Assembly (NCBI RefSeq): GCF_028476545.1 | Contig: NW_026731683.1 | Location: 1,140,501 to 1,204,500 of the forward strand | DNA length: 64,000 nucleotides | Direction of reading: 5' to 3' | Source: Physella acuta | Lineage: Eukaryota > Mollusca > Gastropoda > Physidae | Part shown: piece by piece, positions 1 through 10,083 of the stretch | Layout of the letters: every line of letters starts with the position of its first letter | How positions within the stretch are numbered: the stretch's first letter is position 1 | Made by a program: the position numbers and the translations under genes | The notes under the pieces: model-generated | Told to the model about the DNA's origin: nothing | What the model saw: only the letters and a program-made list of their open reading frames with translations | Databases searched by the model: none

Positions 1-111
1 AATATTGCTCTAGAAAATTCCGGTTGTGATATTATTTGTAGCTCTTAACTGCTAGTTTTGAGGTGAAGTTTTAGCTTAACCCTAACGGAACCGTATAGCG
101 TCTGAGTACTC

Positions 112-405
112 CACATTTATAATTAGAGATTATGCATGTGATATCAACTTAATGCGAGACTCAACACTTATAATTAGAGATTATGCATTTGATATCAACT
201 TAATGCGAGACTCAACACTTATAATTAGAGATTATGTATTTGATATCAACTTAATGCGAGACTCAACACTTATAATTAGAGATTATGCATTTGATATCAA
301 CTTAATGCGAGACTCAACACTTATAATTAGAGGTCATGCATGTGATATCAACTATGCAAGACTCCACACTTATTATTAGAGTTTCTTTGTGCGATATCAA
401 CCTAG
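112..405. repeat. 51-bp tandem repeat, about 5 copies
   Basis: A 51-bp unit built around 'ACTTATAATTAGAGATTATG' and 'GATATCAACTTAATGCGAGA' recurs head to tail; the outer copies are more diverged. Because 51 is a multiple of three and the unit lacks stops in one frame, it produces a repetitive 75-residue open frame that is not a gene. Confidence 0.93.
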
Positions 406-628
406 TGCAAGATAACTTCTCTAACTTTTTGTTCATTGATAAAAAAAATGGAGTAGAGCTGGAAAACGATTTTTTTAGCTGAGATGTCACTGTATTGACA
501 TTAGATTGATGTTTGTGATTGTGACACTACATCTACATATTTACATTACCGTGCCATGGGTTACTTTGTTAAAGTGGTGTACTATTTCACAATTTAAACC
601 ACGCCATGTGTAGAAACAGTATTTCAAA

Positions 629-857
629 CAGTGTTTCTTCCAGACATTTTTCTCCGGGGGGGGGGCACTTGAAATTTTCGGGGGGGGCGGTAAACTTTCT
701 TGGGGGGGTGGGCGGGGGCGGACACTGTTAAAAGTATATATTTTCTATATAAATTATATAAATTTCATTTCGTTCGGGGGGGGGGGGGGGGGGGGGCGGT
801 AAAAATTTTTCGGGCCCCCCCCCCCCCCCCCCTAAGAGATGCCTGGAAGAAACTCTG
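629..857. mobile_element. hAT-type MITE with 8-bp target duplication
   Basis: The element starts CAGTGTTTCTTCCAGAC and ends GCCTGGAAGAAACTCTG, which are near-perfect terminal inverted repeats. It is flanked on both sides by the same 8 bp, ATTTCAAA (621-628 and 858-865), the duplication size made by hAT transposases. The 229-bp interior has no coding capacity and is dominated by G runs, including 21 G at 776-796 and 18 C at 815-832, which can pair as a hairpin. It is non-autonomous. A diverged relative lies near 3930-4078. Confidence 0.87.
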
Positions 858-888
858 ATTTCAAAGGGTACCACAGAAACATCTCCAG

Positions 889-1015
889 TTTAAAGCAAGT
901 CAGCTTTTTGATGAACTAAAATCTGAACTAACTCAAGTGTCAGACAATAACGTGCGATTGATGAGAATGGCAAAGGTTGCGATTGGCAAATACTTGGGTG
1001 ACCTCTTGGACATAG
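889..1015 (+). other. candidate coding exon, unrecognised
   Basis: After an AG at 887-888 the frame reads through without stops as a residue sequence that looks like real protein (for example 'QLFDELKSELTQVSDNN' and 'MAKVAIGKYLGDLL'). It reaches a donor-like ATAG|GTAAT at 1015/1016. The frame is open upstream only to a stop near 591 on the far side of the MITE at 629-857, and open downstream to about 1063. I do not recognise the family, and no partner exon was found. It may be an exon of a gene running off the left edge, a pseudogene piece, or chance. Confidence 0.25.
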
Positions 1016-1356
1016 GTAATCCCCGATTCTCTAACGGAAATGTAAACCGTGACGTCATCGACTGAAGAAAAAAAAAGTGCATCCGTTTGGCAGCGTGGGC
1101 GACAACCAGGAAATACCTCGGTATTGAAGTTTATCTGGCCAATTGAAGGGGGGTTTGGCGGTCACGTGAGGTCCGCCATCGGAAAAGTGAAAAGTCCGGC
1201 CCGGATAAAGACGCGGTGGTGGAGAAGATTAGCACATAAGCAACGTGACGGAAAACGGATTTTATCTACTTCCGTTCGCGTCACAAGTCTTCGTGTTAAT
1301 TAACTAGTACTAATTAAAAGTTTCGCAACGTGTTGTTTTTTTTAACGAAGATTTTA

Positions 1357-1770
1357 GGGGTTGTCCATAAATGACGTCACACTCATAGGGGGAGGGAGGT
1401 CTGTAATTTTGTGAAGGTGTGTGATGAGGGGGAAGGGGGGGGGGGGGGTCAGATGGTGTGACGTCACACTTTGGCATTATATGAAAGCTATGTTAAAAAA
1501 TGAGTTTTACCCGTTATTTCGCGTTTTTGAAAACGGTTTTAATAAATTGTAATAGGAATTGATTAAAATACACTATGTTCAGACAAGATTTTGGAAAAAT
1601 ATCGGTTTTAAGAAAAATTCAACTGCAATTTTCAATTTTGAGGTGGGTTGTAGGCTGAGGTGTGACATCATTTAAGGGGGGGGGTCTGGCTTTTTGTGAC
1701 GATGTGTGACGGAGGGGAGGGGGGAGGTAAAAACCATCCAAAAAGCGTGAAGTCATTTATGGATGACCCC
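1357..1770. mobile_element. PIF/Harbinger-like MITE, TTA target duplication
   Basis: Terminal inverted repeats GGGGTTGTCCATAAATGACG at the left and the complement of GGGGTCATCCATAAATGACT at the right bound a 414-bp segment. TTA lies immediately outside both ends (1354-1356 and 1771-1773), the 3-bp TWA-type duplication typical of PIF/Harbinger. The interior carries G-rich stretches and no transposase frame. The superfamily rests on the duplication length only, since three bases can match by chance. Confidence 0.7.
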
Positions 1771-1960
1771 TTAACTAACAGTAACTTCATAATTTCTTTT
1801 TCTATAATGATTTAAAATAATAATTTATAATAAGCGAAAATCATATAGAAAATGTATGTCGTGAAAAGACAACATACACACACTGCACATACACACAATG
1901 GCATAGACATGAATTAGTCATGTGCGAGAGAGGGGGAGGGTTCAATTCCTTTTTTTTTCG

Positions 1961-1961
<1 letters not shown>

Positions 1962-2041
<80 letters not shown>

Positions 2042-2089
2042 GGCTTTATATGTATACATATAGGCCTATATATATATTTATATATACAT

Positions 2090-2156
<67 letters not shown>
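1962..2156. repeat. (TA)n microsatellite, compound
   Basis: Two long (AT)n runs (1962-2035 and 2098-2155) are separated by a partly degenerate stretch containing TATGTATACATATAGGCC. Palindromic and cruciform-prone. The YIYIYI open frames in it are artefacts. Confidence 0.97.
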
Positions 2157-2158
<2 letters not shown>

Positions 2159-2657
2159 GTAATTAAAAAAATTGTTTTCACTTTTTGTATTTTTATTTTT
2201 TATTTTTTAAGCAACCGATTTATAACGGTAGAATTACTATTATACCGCCATGTTTATGGACTAAATTTTTTATTTCTGAAGCAACTATTTCGGTACAGAC
2301 AATCTCTAAACATGATCGAAATAAAATCAGCGAACAAGTGGACGGTCTGTCCCGACTTCTATGAATAAATTACCCACAATGCGCAACCAGCACTGAACTC
2401 TGGGACCAAGTAGTGCCTGTTATTTCTCACACAGTTTTTGTTGGTACGGGGCGATAGAATGGTCGATAGTCACACCATTGGATGTTGTTTTATTTTTTTT
2501 AATGTTGTTATTGTTGTTTGTTTGTTTGTTTTTTTTTTTTCCCTTTTTTTTTGATAAAGTTAAACACACTTTGACGCCAAAGTCTCAGAAACAAATTTTT
2601 ATAATTTTTTAAAATAAAACAACATATTTTGGGGACGAAAGAAGTTTTTAGAGTAAG

Positions 2658-2658
<1 letters not shown>
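2157..2658. other. AT-rich non-coding stretch
   Basis: Low-complexity T-rich sequence with poly-T and GTTT runs near 2505-2560. No exon, RNA gene or repeat family was recognised. Confidence 0.5.
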
Positions 2659-2750
<92 letters not shown>

Positions 2751-2768
2751 TAGATAGATAGATAGATA
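2659..2768. repeat. (TA)n(GATA)n microsatellite
   Basis: Uninterrupted TA dinucleotides to about 2748, followed by five GATA units. Confidence 0.97.
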
Positions 2769-3062
2769 TACGAACCGACCCGCGGCATATCATACGCCGC
2801 TATTTAGTTGTTTTATTTTCTACTTTTCAGTAATTCATAATTTGTGAATTTGACAGTACCAATGCTGCCACTGAAAATATTTGCTTTAAAACACTATCAG
2901 TAGGTGGTTAAGAACGATAATACACAACCGCATATGCATTACATGTACATATGTTCCACACTATTACACACACATTGTTTGCTGTTCACTTGATGTGCAA
3001 TATTTTCGTCTAAATTCTATTCTATTTTAAATAGTTTAAAGTGTTTAAAAATTGATTAAAAT

Positions 3063-3135
3063 ACATGTCTATATCCCGAGTTGCCATCCCCCGCAGTGTT
3101 ATATAAGAAAATTCGAGAAAGTTTAGGGGAGAACA
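3063..3135 (-). repeat. fragment of a dispersed repeat shared with 38470 and 57085
   Basis: The segment 'CATGTCTATATCCCGAGTTG' to 'GAGAAAGTTTAGGGGAGA' matches, in reverse orientation, 38490-38565 with few differences, and more loosely 57085-57150. It is an unclassified interspersed repeat. The flanks 2769-3062 and 3136-3705 show no supported gene. Confidence 0.6.
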
Positions 3136-3707
3136 CTCTCGCTTTATTTACAAAGCGTTCCACTACGACGAACAGACTGACAGAAAGAGCAAAACTATCA
3201 TGTAGAATAAATCATCCAACATTAATCACAAAGCACACCGTACTGACTCAATCACATCAACCATTCCACAAGCTTACATTCAAATCGTGAAACACCTTCA
3301 TACTGACACAATCACAAATCATTAATTAAGCACTACCTTAAAAACAACATCACGTAAATCAAGTATCGTTGAAGACCCCTCCAGCCGCACGATGAAATTA
3401 ATTATTTCTAAACCAGTGTATACGACTTAATACTAGAGGATGATAATTTTCCACCACCAAACATTCGGGAATATCAAGATCAGCTGACGAGAACGGAGAT
3501 TTCCACCATGCTAAATTTACACTTGTTTTTCGTTACACAAATTGAATCCTTTTTATTTGAATCAAATATATATAAATATTTTTTTCTGTAAAATAAAAAA
3601 CCGATTAAAAATTGGGTACCGAAATATGTTTTTAAATACCATATAAAAATCATTTGTTAGATTATATCATTTGGCTATGGTCAAAGTATGGTGATAGAAT
3701 TTATATT

Positions 3708-3910
3708 ATCATCATCTATTTTTCCGTTTGTGCCCAAGACCCACGGGGCAGGTGAAGTAGAGCTCATCTGTTTCAAATTAGCTCGGCATACAATGGGATA
3801 ATATTGTCATCACTATGCCCAGCCGCGTTTTTTCCCTTAAGGTTAGTTAGGTACCCATCAGAGCTGGGTGGACTCAGTGATGTTCTGCTGACTTGAACTG
3901 GATTCGTTTA
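3708..3910 (-). repeat. tRNA-derived SINE copy, head truncated
   Basis: Contains the family blocks 'GTAGAGCTCATCTGTTTC', 'CACTATGCCCAGCCGC' and 'CAGAGCTGGGTGGACTCAG' in the order seen in the other copies. The tRNA-like head (right side in this orientation) is degraded after 'GACTTGAACTGGATTCG'. Confidence 0.85.
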
Positions 3911-3929
3911 TAGCTTATCTCTAAACAAG

Positions 3930-4078
3930 GTTTCTTTCAGAAGGGAGGCGGGGGAGGGGGCTATTGAAAGTTACGGTTTAGATGGACGGTCACTGGGTAA
4001 AATATAGTTTTCTATTTTGTCTGGGGGACGGTCATCGTGCGCTCCCCCCCCCCCCCCACAGGAATGCTTGAAATAAAC
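3930..4078. mobile_element. degenerate relative of the 629-857 hAT MITE
   Basis: The left end CAAGGTTTCTTTCAG and the right end CTTGAAATAAACCCTAC are diverged inverted versions of the same termini, enclosing G runs and C runs as in the 629-857 copy. Flanking bases resemble a decayed duplication (TCTCTAAA against CTCTAACA). Confidence 0.5.
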
Positions 4079-4234
4079 CCTACCTCTAACATAACAAAAT
4101 GTATCCGACTTACCATATTATAGTATTGGCTCATATTAAATATGCTTAGTGTGTAGCTTAAGAGCTACGTTTATTTTGTCTTAAAACTTGTAAACATCGA
4201 AACCTTTTGGGGCTCTGCGGTTGTTGTTGTATAT

Positions 4235-4355
4235 CCACGCCAATGAATTCTTAAAACCTCTGTTTCAGTAGCTGATGCAAACATTCAAACAAACAAATTC
4301 TTAGAACCTCTGTTGCAGTAAGTGATGCAAACAAACAAATACAGTCTTAGAACCT
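4235..4355. repeat. short tandem repeat, 3 units
   Basis: A unit with 'TTCTTA(A/G)AACCTCTG' followed by 'CAGTA(G/A)(C/G)TGATGCAAAC' recurs three times with shrinking spacing. The region 4356-4979 has no supported gene; a GC-richer block at 4390-4640 has no recognisable coding frame. Confidence 0.7.
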
Positions 4356-4979
4356 CTGCTGTAGTAGATCTAGCTACTATAAACATCCCCACCAAATTTC
4401 CTTCTCCGCGGCTATTTTTAGGGTCATCTTGCCGGCGGTCGACGGAAGTAGTGATAGCAGCAGTTACTAGTAATCACGCCTGGTTATGCCCACTCACAGC
4501 CCTAGCCTAGGCTCAGACCTCCAGAGGAAAAGGTCAACCGACAGCCTCTACTAATCCCCTTACCGAAATGGCCGATATCACAACACGGGAGACGTCCTGA
4601 CCACCCCTAAAACGAAATCACATTGGACCAGTCCGGCTACCCAATTGACTTCTTTCTCGATGTTTAAAAATAGCAACCCCTTCTTACGTATCCTGCAGAA
4701 TAGTGCAGTTTTCAATTACCACCATTATTTTCATTGAGGTTAGACTAGTGTGAATAATAATAATATCAGTATTGGTAGAGTTTTTCTATTTGAAATCAAT
4801 ACCAATCTTTAAATTTAATCATCGTTTGTACATTACCTATAGTAGCGTTCGATACAGAATGCAAGAATTCACTATACAAAATGGAAGTGTGAAAACGTAA
4901 TACTTCAATCAGCTTAGCGATGGCTTTCAATTTCATTTCGGCTTCGCTTCACGCGTATCTCAATCAAAACAAGTTGCGT

Positions 4980-5370
4980 TTTTACACATGACTTTTTATT
5001 ACATTTTAACAATCTCCATTTGTAAGGTACTCGTATTGATTCCGACAGAAATATTAAAACAAACATGTTCCGTTTTTCTTAATGCTAAAAAATCAACGGA
5101 ACAAAAGAAGCGTTTTATCTGAAATAGATGTTGCCAGATTTTTTTCGAATGTAGTAGGCGTTTTTCTTAAATGACTTTTTATTACATTTTAAGTAGAATT
5201 TTAACAATGACGATATGTAAGGTAGGCCTACTCGTATTTATTCCGACAGAAATATTAAAAGAAACATGTTTAGTTTTTCTTAATGCTAAAAAATCAACGG
5301 AACAAAAGAAGCGTTTTTATCTGAAATAGATGTTGCCAAATTTAGTCTCATGTAGTAGGCGTTTTTCTTA
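4980..5370. repeat. two-copy tandem duplication, about 190 bp per copy
   Basis: 'GACTTTTTATTACATTTTAA' through 'ATGTAGTAGGCGTTTTTCTT' occurs twice in succession. The second copy has a small insertion ('AAGTAGAATTTTAACAATGA') and point differences. Both copies include 'TGCTAAAAAATCAACGGAAC'. Confidence 0.88.
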
Positions 5371-5635
5371 AACGATGGACGAGGGCAGTTTGAAGGAAAG
5401 AACAAACACTTAAGATCCGCTTGGTGTAACCCGGCCCTCGGAACCATCATTCCGAGTGGGTCGGGCAGTTTCGTGTAGAGCGAGATCTGCTGTTTAGGTT
5501 GCCAATATCTGTCACATGATAGGACGCCGGTCTATATTAGACCAGTGACACTACATTTTTATACGTGTATCTTTTTCAGGTTTGTGTAAAAAAAAAAAAA
5601 TTAAAAGTTGCCCATTTCGGATATTGGCAATATGA

Positions 5636-5760
5636 GTTTCTGTGACCTCGGGATATAAACGGGTAGTGTGGTCAGATCTATGCCTTTACCTCCCCTAACA
5701 TGGGTTAGGTACCTTTAGCGTGGTGGATGCAGGGACCCAGCTAGGGGACTAAACATGAAA
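5636..5760 (-). repeat. degraded SINE fragment
   Basis: Carries 'TTTCTGTGACCTCGG', 'GTAGTGTGGTCAG' and 'CCCCTAACATGGGTTAGGTACC' in family order. The head and the 'GAGCTGGGTGGACTCAG' block are heavily altered. The GC-richer 5390-5560 stretch before it shows no gene. Confidence 0.6.
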
Positions 5761-5925
5761 CTCCCTGGGTGTGTGTGTAGCATTCGTTTGTTCTACCACT
5801 CGTTCAGTGTAGTAAGTAAAACACAAAACAGGAAAGTTTGGATGGGATAGTACAAGCAGTGCCAATTTCATATTTAAAACTTTTAATCCATAAAGGATTG
5901 AGGTATATGGTTTCTTCTACCTGGT

Positions 5926-6053
5926 GTCTTCAAGAAGATTGGATACACCTGGGGACAGTTGGAGAGACTAGCCCAGGACAGAGACGTCTGTAAAGCTCTT
6001 GTCAGTGGCCTATGTCCCAGGAGGGGCGACAGGCAAACCTAACCTAACCTACA
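5926..6053 (+). mobile_element. 3' tail of a LINE (ORF2 C-terminus and short 3' repeat)
   Basis: From 5941 the frame reads 'WGQLERLAQDRD' then 'LVSGLCPRRGDRQT' and a stop at 6040-6042, followed by CCTAACCTAACCTAC. A C-terminus with a 'W..LA.DR..W..LV..LCP' pattern is typical of the end of non-LTR retrotransposon reverse transcriptase proteins. Only this 3' end is present, as expected for 5'-truncated LINE copies. A second, more decayed copy is at 49678-49766. Clade not assigned. Confidence 0.65.
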
Positions 6054-6094
6054 TGGTTTGGTTTAAGTAAGATTCGAAGAAGCACGTGACAGTA

Positions 6095-6712
6095 CCTGTG
6101 CGACTGTATAACAATTTACCTGTGCTACTGTAATTTACCTGTGCGACTGTATGACAATTTACCTGTGCGACTGTATGACAATTTACCTGTGCTACTGTAA
6201 TTTACCTGTGCGACTGTATGACAATTTACCTGTGCTACTGTATGACAATTTACCTGTGCTACTGTATGACAATTTACCTGTGCTACTGTAATTTACCTGT
6301 GCTACTGTATGACAATTTACCTGTGCTACTGTATAACAATTTACCTGTGCCACTGTATAACAATTTACCTGTGCTACTGTAATTTACCTGTGCGACTGTA
6401 TAACAATTTACATGTGCTACTATATAACAATTTACCTGTGCTACTGTATAACAATTTACCTGTGCGACTGTATGACAATTTACCTGTGCTACTATATGAC
6501 AATTTACCTGTGCTACTTATGGCAATTTACCTGTGCTACTGTATGACAATTTACCTGTGCTACTGTATAACAATTTACCTGTGCTACTGTATGACAATTT
6601 ACCTGTGCTACTGTATGACAATTTACCTATGCTACTGTATAACAATTTACATCTGCTACTGTATGACAATTTACCTGTGCTACTGTATAACAATTTACAT
6701 GTGCTACTGTGT
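6095..6712. repeat. 24-bp minisatellite, about 26 units
   Basis: The unit 'ACAATTTACCTGTGCTACTG' plus TATG/TATA is repeated in tandem, with several shortened units lacking TATGACAA. The 24-bp period gives long spurious frames on both strands. Decayed units continue to about 6870. The region 6870-7190 shows nothing else. Confidence 0.97.
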
Positions 6713-7189
6713 ACAAGCGCTATTGTCTGATACAATGTACAATTTCTACTATAAATGAGTGTGTCGCATACCTATGCTACCGTTTAAGTATGTGTACAAA
6801 CGCTATTTAATTATAAAGTATAGCCTATAAGTGCTACTGTATGGCAATGTACACATATGCTACTAATGTATGTACCCCAGTACTCTTCTTCACCATCAAG
6901 TGTACATGTACTATGGTTTCCATATAAGCCTAACACATAGGGAATAAAATAAGAAGTTAATTGATAATCGAAGACGCTGGTCACGTGACGACGATATTTG
7001 TTTTGATTTATGGTCCTAACAATGACACTGTGGTCTAAAAACGGAAGTCAACAAACACAATCCTATTACCACTAAGCTAGCGTTTGACTAGGTCTCTCTA
7101 GCTAACCGAAACAAACGTGAACTCCAAAACATCGGTGGTCACTTAATCGAGAAATAAAGAGAAATATGTTTATATGATGGTGTGGTGGT

Positions 7190-7525
7190 ATGCATAGGCG
7201 GATTAAGCTAGGGTGGGGTCCGTGGCGTAACATTTTCAATGGCCCTGAGACTATTACATCACTTGAAGAGTTGAAGCCTTTAGCCAGATATTAGCTTTGG
7301 TGTCACAGGGTTGGGTGTCACCCGATACGGTGACTCAGGGTGTCACCTCCCCCCCCCCACTCCTCGTGTAAGTTTGCATTTTATTTTATTGGTTTCACAC
7401 CTCTCTACTACTACTACATGTACTTCATGTTTCTACTAGATAAGCTATTGGAGTTGAATCTTAAGATTTTTCTATTTGGTGTCACCCCAAAATGATCCCC
7501 CCCCCCCCCCCGGAAATATCGTACC
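7190..7525. repeat. diverged member of the 'GGTGTCACC' DNA-element family
   Basis: Contains 'GGGTGTCACCCGATACGG', 'GGGTGTCACC' and 'TTGGTGTCACCCC' with C runs, resembling the ends of the elements at 11263, 14506, 23973 and 35801. Termini are not clear, so the boundaries are approximate. Confidence 0.45.
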
Positions 7526-7665
7526 GCTATTGATTATTCAAATGTATCTGAATATTACATTATTTATTGAATTAAAAAACATACCATTTTAAATATTACT
7601 TATGCTTAGTTTAGCTAATTAATACAAAGCAGGCTACAACGTACGTGTATAAAAACGTGGTGTCC

Positions 7666-8516
7666 AGCAGCTATTTGGTCCAGACTGTCTCACGCAGATA
7701 TATGGTCCAATCTGTCTCATGCAGATATTTGGTCCAATCTGTCTCACGCAGATATTTAGTCCAATCTGTCTCACGCAGATATTTGGTCCAATCTGTCTCA
7801 TGCAGATATTTGGTCAAATCTGTCTCACGCAGATATTTAGTCCAATCTGTCTCACACAAATATTTGGTCAAATCTGTCTCACGCAGATATTTGGTCCAAT
7901 CTGTCTCATGCAGATATTTGGTCCAATCTGTCTCACGCAGATATTTAGTCCAATCTGTCTCACACAAATATTTGGTCAAATCTGTCTCACGCAGATATTT
8001 GGTCCAATCTGTCTCATGCAGATATTTGGTCCAATCTGTTTCACGTAAATATTTGGTCCAATCTGTCTCACGCAGATATTTGGTCCAATCTGTCTCACGC
8101 AGATATTTGGTCCAATCTGTCTCACGCAGATATTTTGTCCAATGTCTCACGCAGATAATTGGTCCAATCTGTCTCACACAAATATTTGGTCAAATCTGTC
8201 TCACGCAGATATTTGGTCCAATCTGTTTCACGTAAATATTTGGTCCAATCGGTCTCACGCAGATATTTGGTCCAATCTGTCTCATGCAGATATTTGGTCC
8301 AATCTGTCTCACGCAGATATTTAGTCCAATCTGTCTCACGCAGATATTTAGTCCAATCTGTCTCACACAAATATTTGGTCAAATCTGTCTCACGCAGATA
8401 TTTGGTCCAATCTGTTTCACGTAAATATTTGGTCCAATCGGTCTCACGCAGATATTTGGTCCAATCTGTCTCACGCAGATATTTTGTCCAATGTCTCACG
8501 CAGATAATTGGTCCAG
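7666..8516. repeat. 27-bp minisatellite with higher-order structure
   Basis: About 31 units of 'GATATTTGGTCCAATCTGTC' plus TCACGCA. Variant units (ACACAAATATTTGGTCAAA; TTCACGTAAATATTTGG; a shortened unit TATTTTGTCCAATG) recur in the same order. The shortened unit appears at 8131 and 8480, 349 bp apart, which equals twelve 27-bp units plus one 25-bp unit, so a 13-unit block was duplicated. Frames of up to 196 codons on both strands follow from the 27-bp period and are not genes. Confidence 0.97.
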
Positions 8517-8541
8517 TCTCTCTCTCTCTCTCTCTCTCTCG
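8517..8541. repeat. (TC)n microsatellite
   Basis: Short CT run abutting the 27-bp array. The following 8542-9665 was examined and shows no supported exon; a CA/CG-rich stretch at 9120-9190 is low complexity. Confidence 0.85.
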
Positions 8542-9663
8542 TAAATACTTGATCGAATCTACCTCACGCAGCCGGAAAGTATCCAGTCATTAATGGGGTC
8601 TCTCATTCCATACCTGGGGAAAAACAAATCTAATTCTAGCAACTAGTGTATCAGTTTATCTGGCATATATCTTAACACTGGATTATATGGGCTTGGAAGA
8701 CCTGGTCATAATGACTATCGATAAAGCAAACGTTTTCAAAGCAGTTTGCCTGTAAACTGTCTATAAGAATATAGTCATTTTATAAGCTGCAGCAGTTAGA
8801 CTAAAATATTTATAGCAATATTTTTAAATAAAAAAGAAGATGGTTTATTCAAGTTTATTGAGTTGAGACAAATATTAATAAGATTTTAAAAAAACATGAC
8901 CTGCAGGCAACGAAACAAATCTGGAGACGATCGAGCGGATCTAAATACGGTAAACAGCATCGGCAATCGATGACAGCAGACAGCAGGGTTACTGTCCTTA
9001 AAACAAGAGATGTGTGCTAGAAAACAGCTTGAGATCCACTTCTCCAATAATGTAATCACATGACCCGGTGATAAAGCATTTGATCATACACCATTCAAGT
9101 GAACCTTCTGAAGCAGCTCTCACATACACATACATACACGCACGTGAATACATACACGTACACGAACACGTACACATACAATATATGTGTGCGCCAATAT
9201 TCTGCTTGCAGAGTGTGTTTGCCAGTGTGTGATTTCTGACAGTAATACACAATAGACAATCTGTCATTAAAAGAATGAAAGTTAACCGTAATACAAGCCT
9301 CCTGACTGTGGTAACAACTGGGTAGACAGCTATAGCTAAAACACGTCAGTCTCTTTGTTCTTCTCGTGTCAGCGACCGCCTGGTAATGGAGACAGCAACA
9401 TCGACACCTTTTATTCGCTGCTATGCCTCTTGTCTCACTGACAAGGCCTGCTGTCAGTGTTGTATATCAGATGACGAAAAAAAAATTGCCGCTGAAGATG
9501 ACAAAATAATTCACCATTCACACATTTTTTTTTATAAAACATTACATATTGAGCACTTAATGAAATCAATTTTTGGTGAGTTGAGTAATGATTATTTCGT
9601 GAATGAAAAAGAGGCTCGAGAAAGTTCGGTAGTGTTGCACTCCATACAACACACTCCATGCTT

Positions 9664-9665
<2 letters not shown>

Positions 9666-9693
<28 letters not shown>
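9666..9693. repeat. (CA)n microsatellite
   Basis: Fourteen CA units. The surrounding 9386-9799 open frame depends on this run and a poly-A run and does not look like protein. 9694-10083 is treated as intron upstream of the cystine-knot exon. Confidence 0.9.
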
Positions 9694-9699
<6 letters not shown>

Positions 9700-10083
9700 G
9701 GTCTATTCTTGGCTTAGTGGGTTATCTTTCTTCGACAATCTAAGTACTCCCTCTAGTTACGTCACTGCTTGGTACACGAAAAAAAAAAACCACAACTAAA
9801 AATACATCTTGAAACTAAAGGGAGGCTAATATAATCAAAATTCTTTTGTAACCGAGAGTTACCGTTTTTTGCAAAGCTACACAGTTCCATTGTTACTGAA
9901 GCTTTGAATCTACCTATTAAAAAAATAATTAATATTGGCCTATGCCCTATATTAAACTGTTTGGTCTTAACTTGCTATTTATTTTTAAAGTTTGTTCTTA
10001 CATTTAAATTTATTTCTTTTTTAAATTCTTATGAAAGTGACAACTGTAATAAAAACTGCTTTAAATTTATTTATTTTTTCCAG

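Noticed and set aside
112-405. Regular repeats here and elsewhere considered as CRISPR arrays
   Set aside because: Units are directly adjacent or vary throughout, with no unique spacers of constant length; the window is clearly eukaryotic.
1841-2368. YIYIYI-type open frames on both strands here and at 2599, 31493, 44167, 47937, 57700 and 58309
   Set aside because: Direct translation of (TA)n microsatellites.
6309-6758. 149-codon frame with repeated 'TIYLCYC'
   Set aside because: Translation of the 24-bp minisatellite; the opposite strand is open as well.
7645-8593. Long open frames (up to 196 codons, both strands) resembling repeat proteins
   Set aside because: They arise from a 27-bp minisatellite whose period is a multiple of three and which lacks stops; several frames on both strands are open at once and the unit varies freely at the amino-acid level.
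9386-9799. Frame starting 'METATSTPFIRCYAS' upstream of the cystine-knot exon, considered as its pro-region
   Set aside because: No signal peptide, runs through a (CA)n and poly-A, and offers no donor that would supply the phase needed by the exon at 10084.
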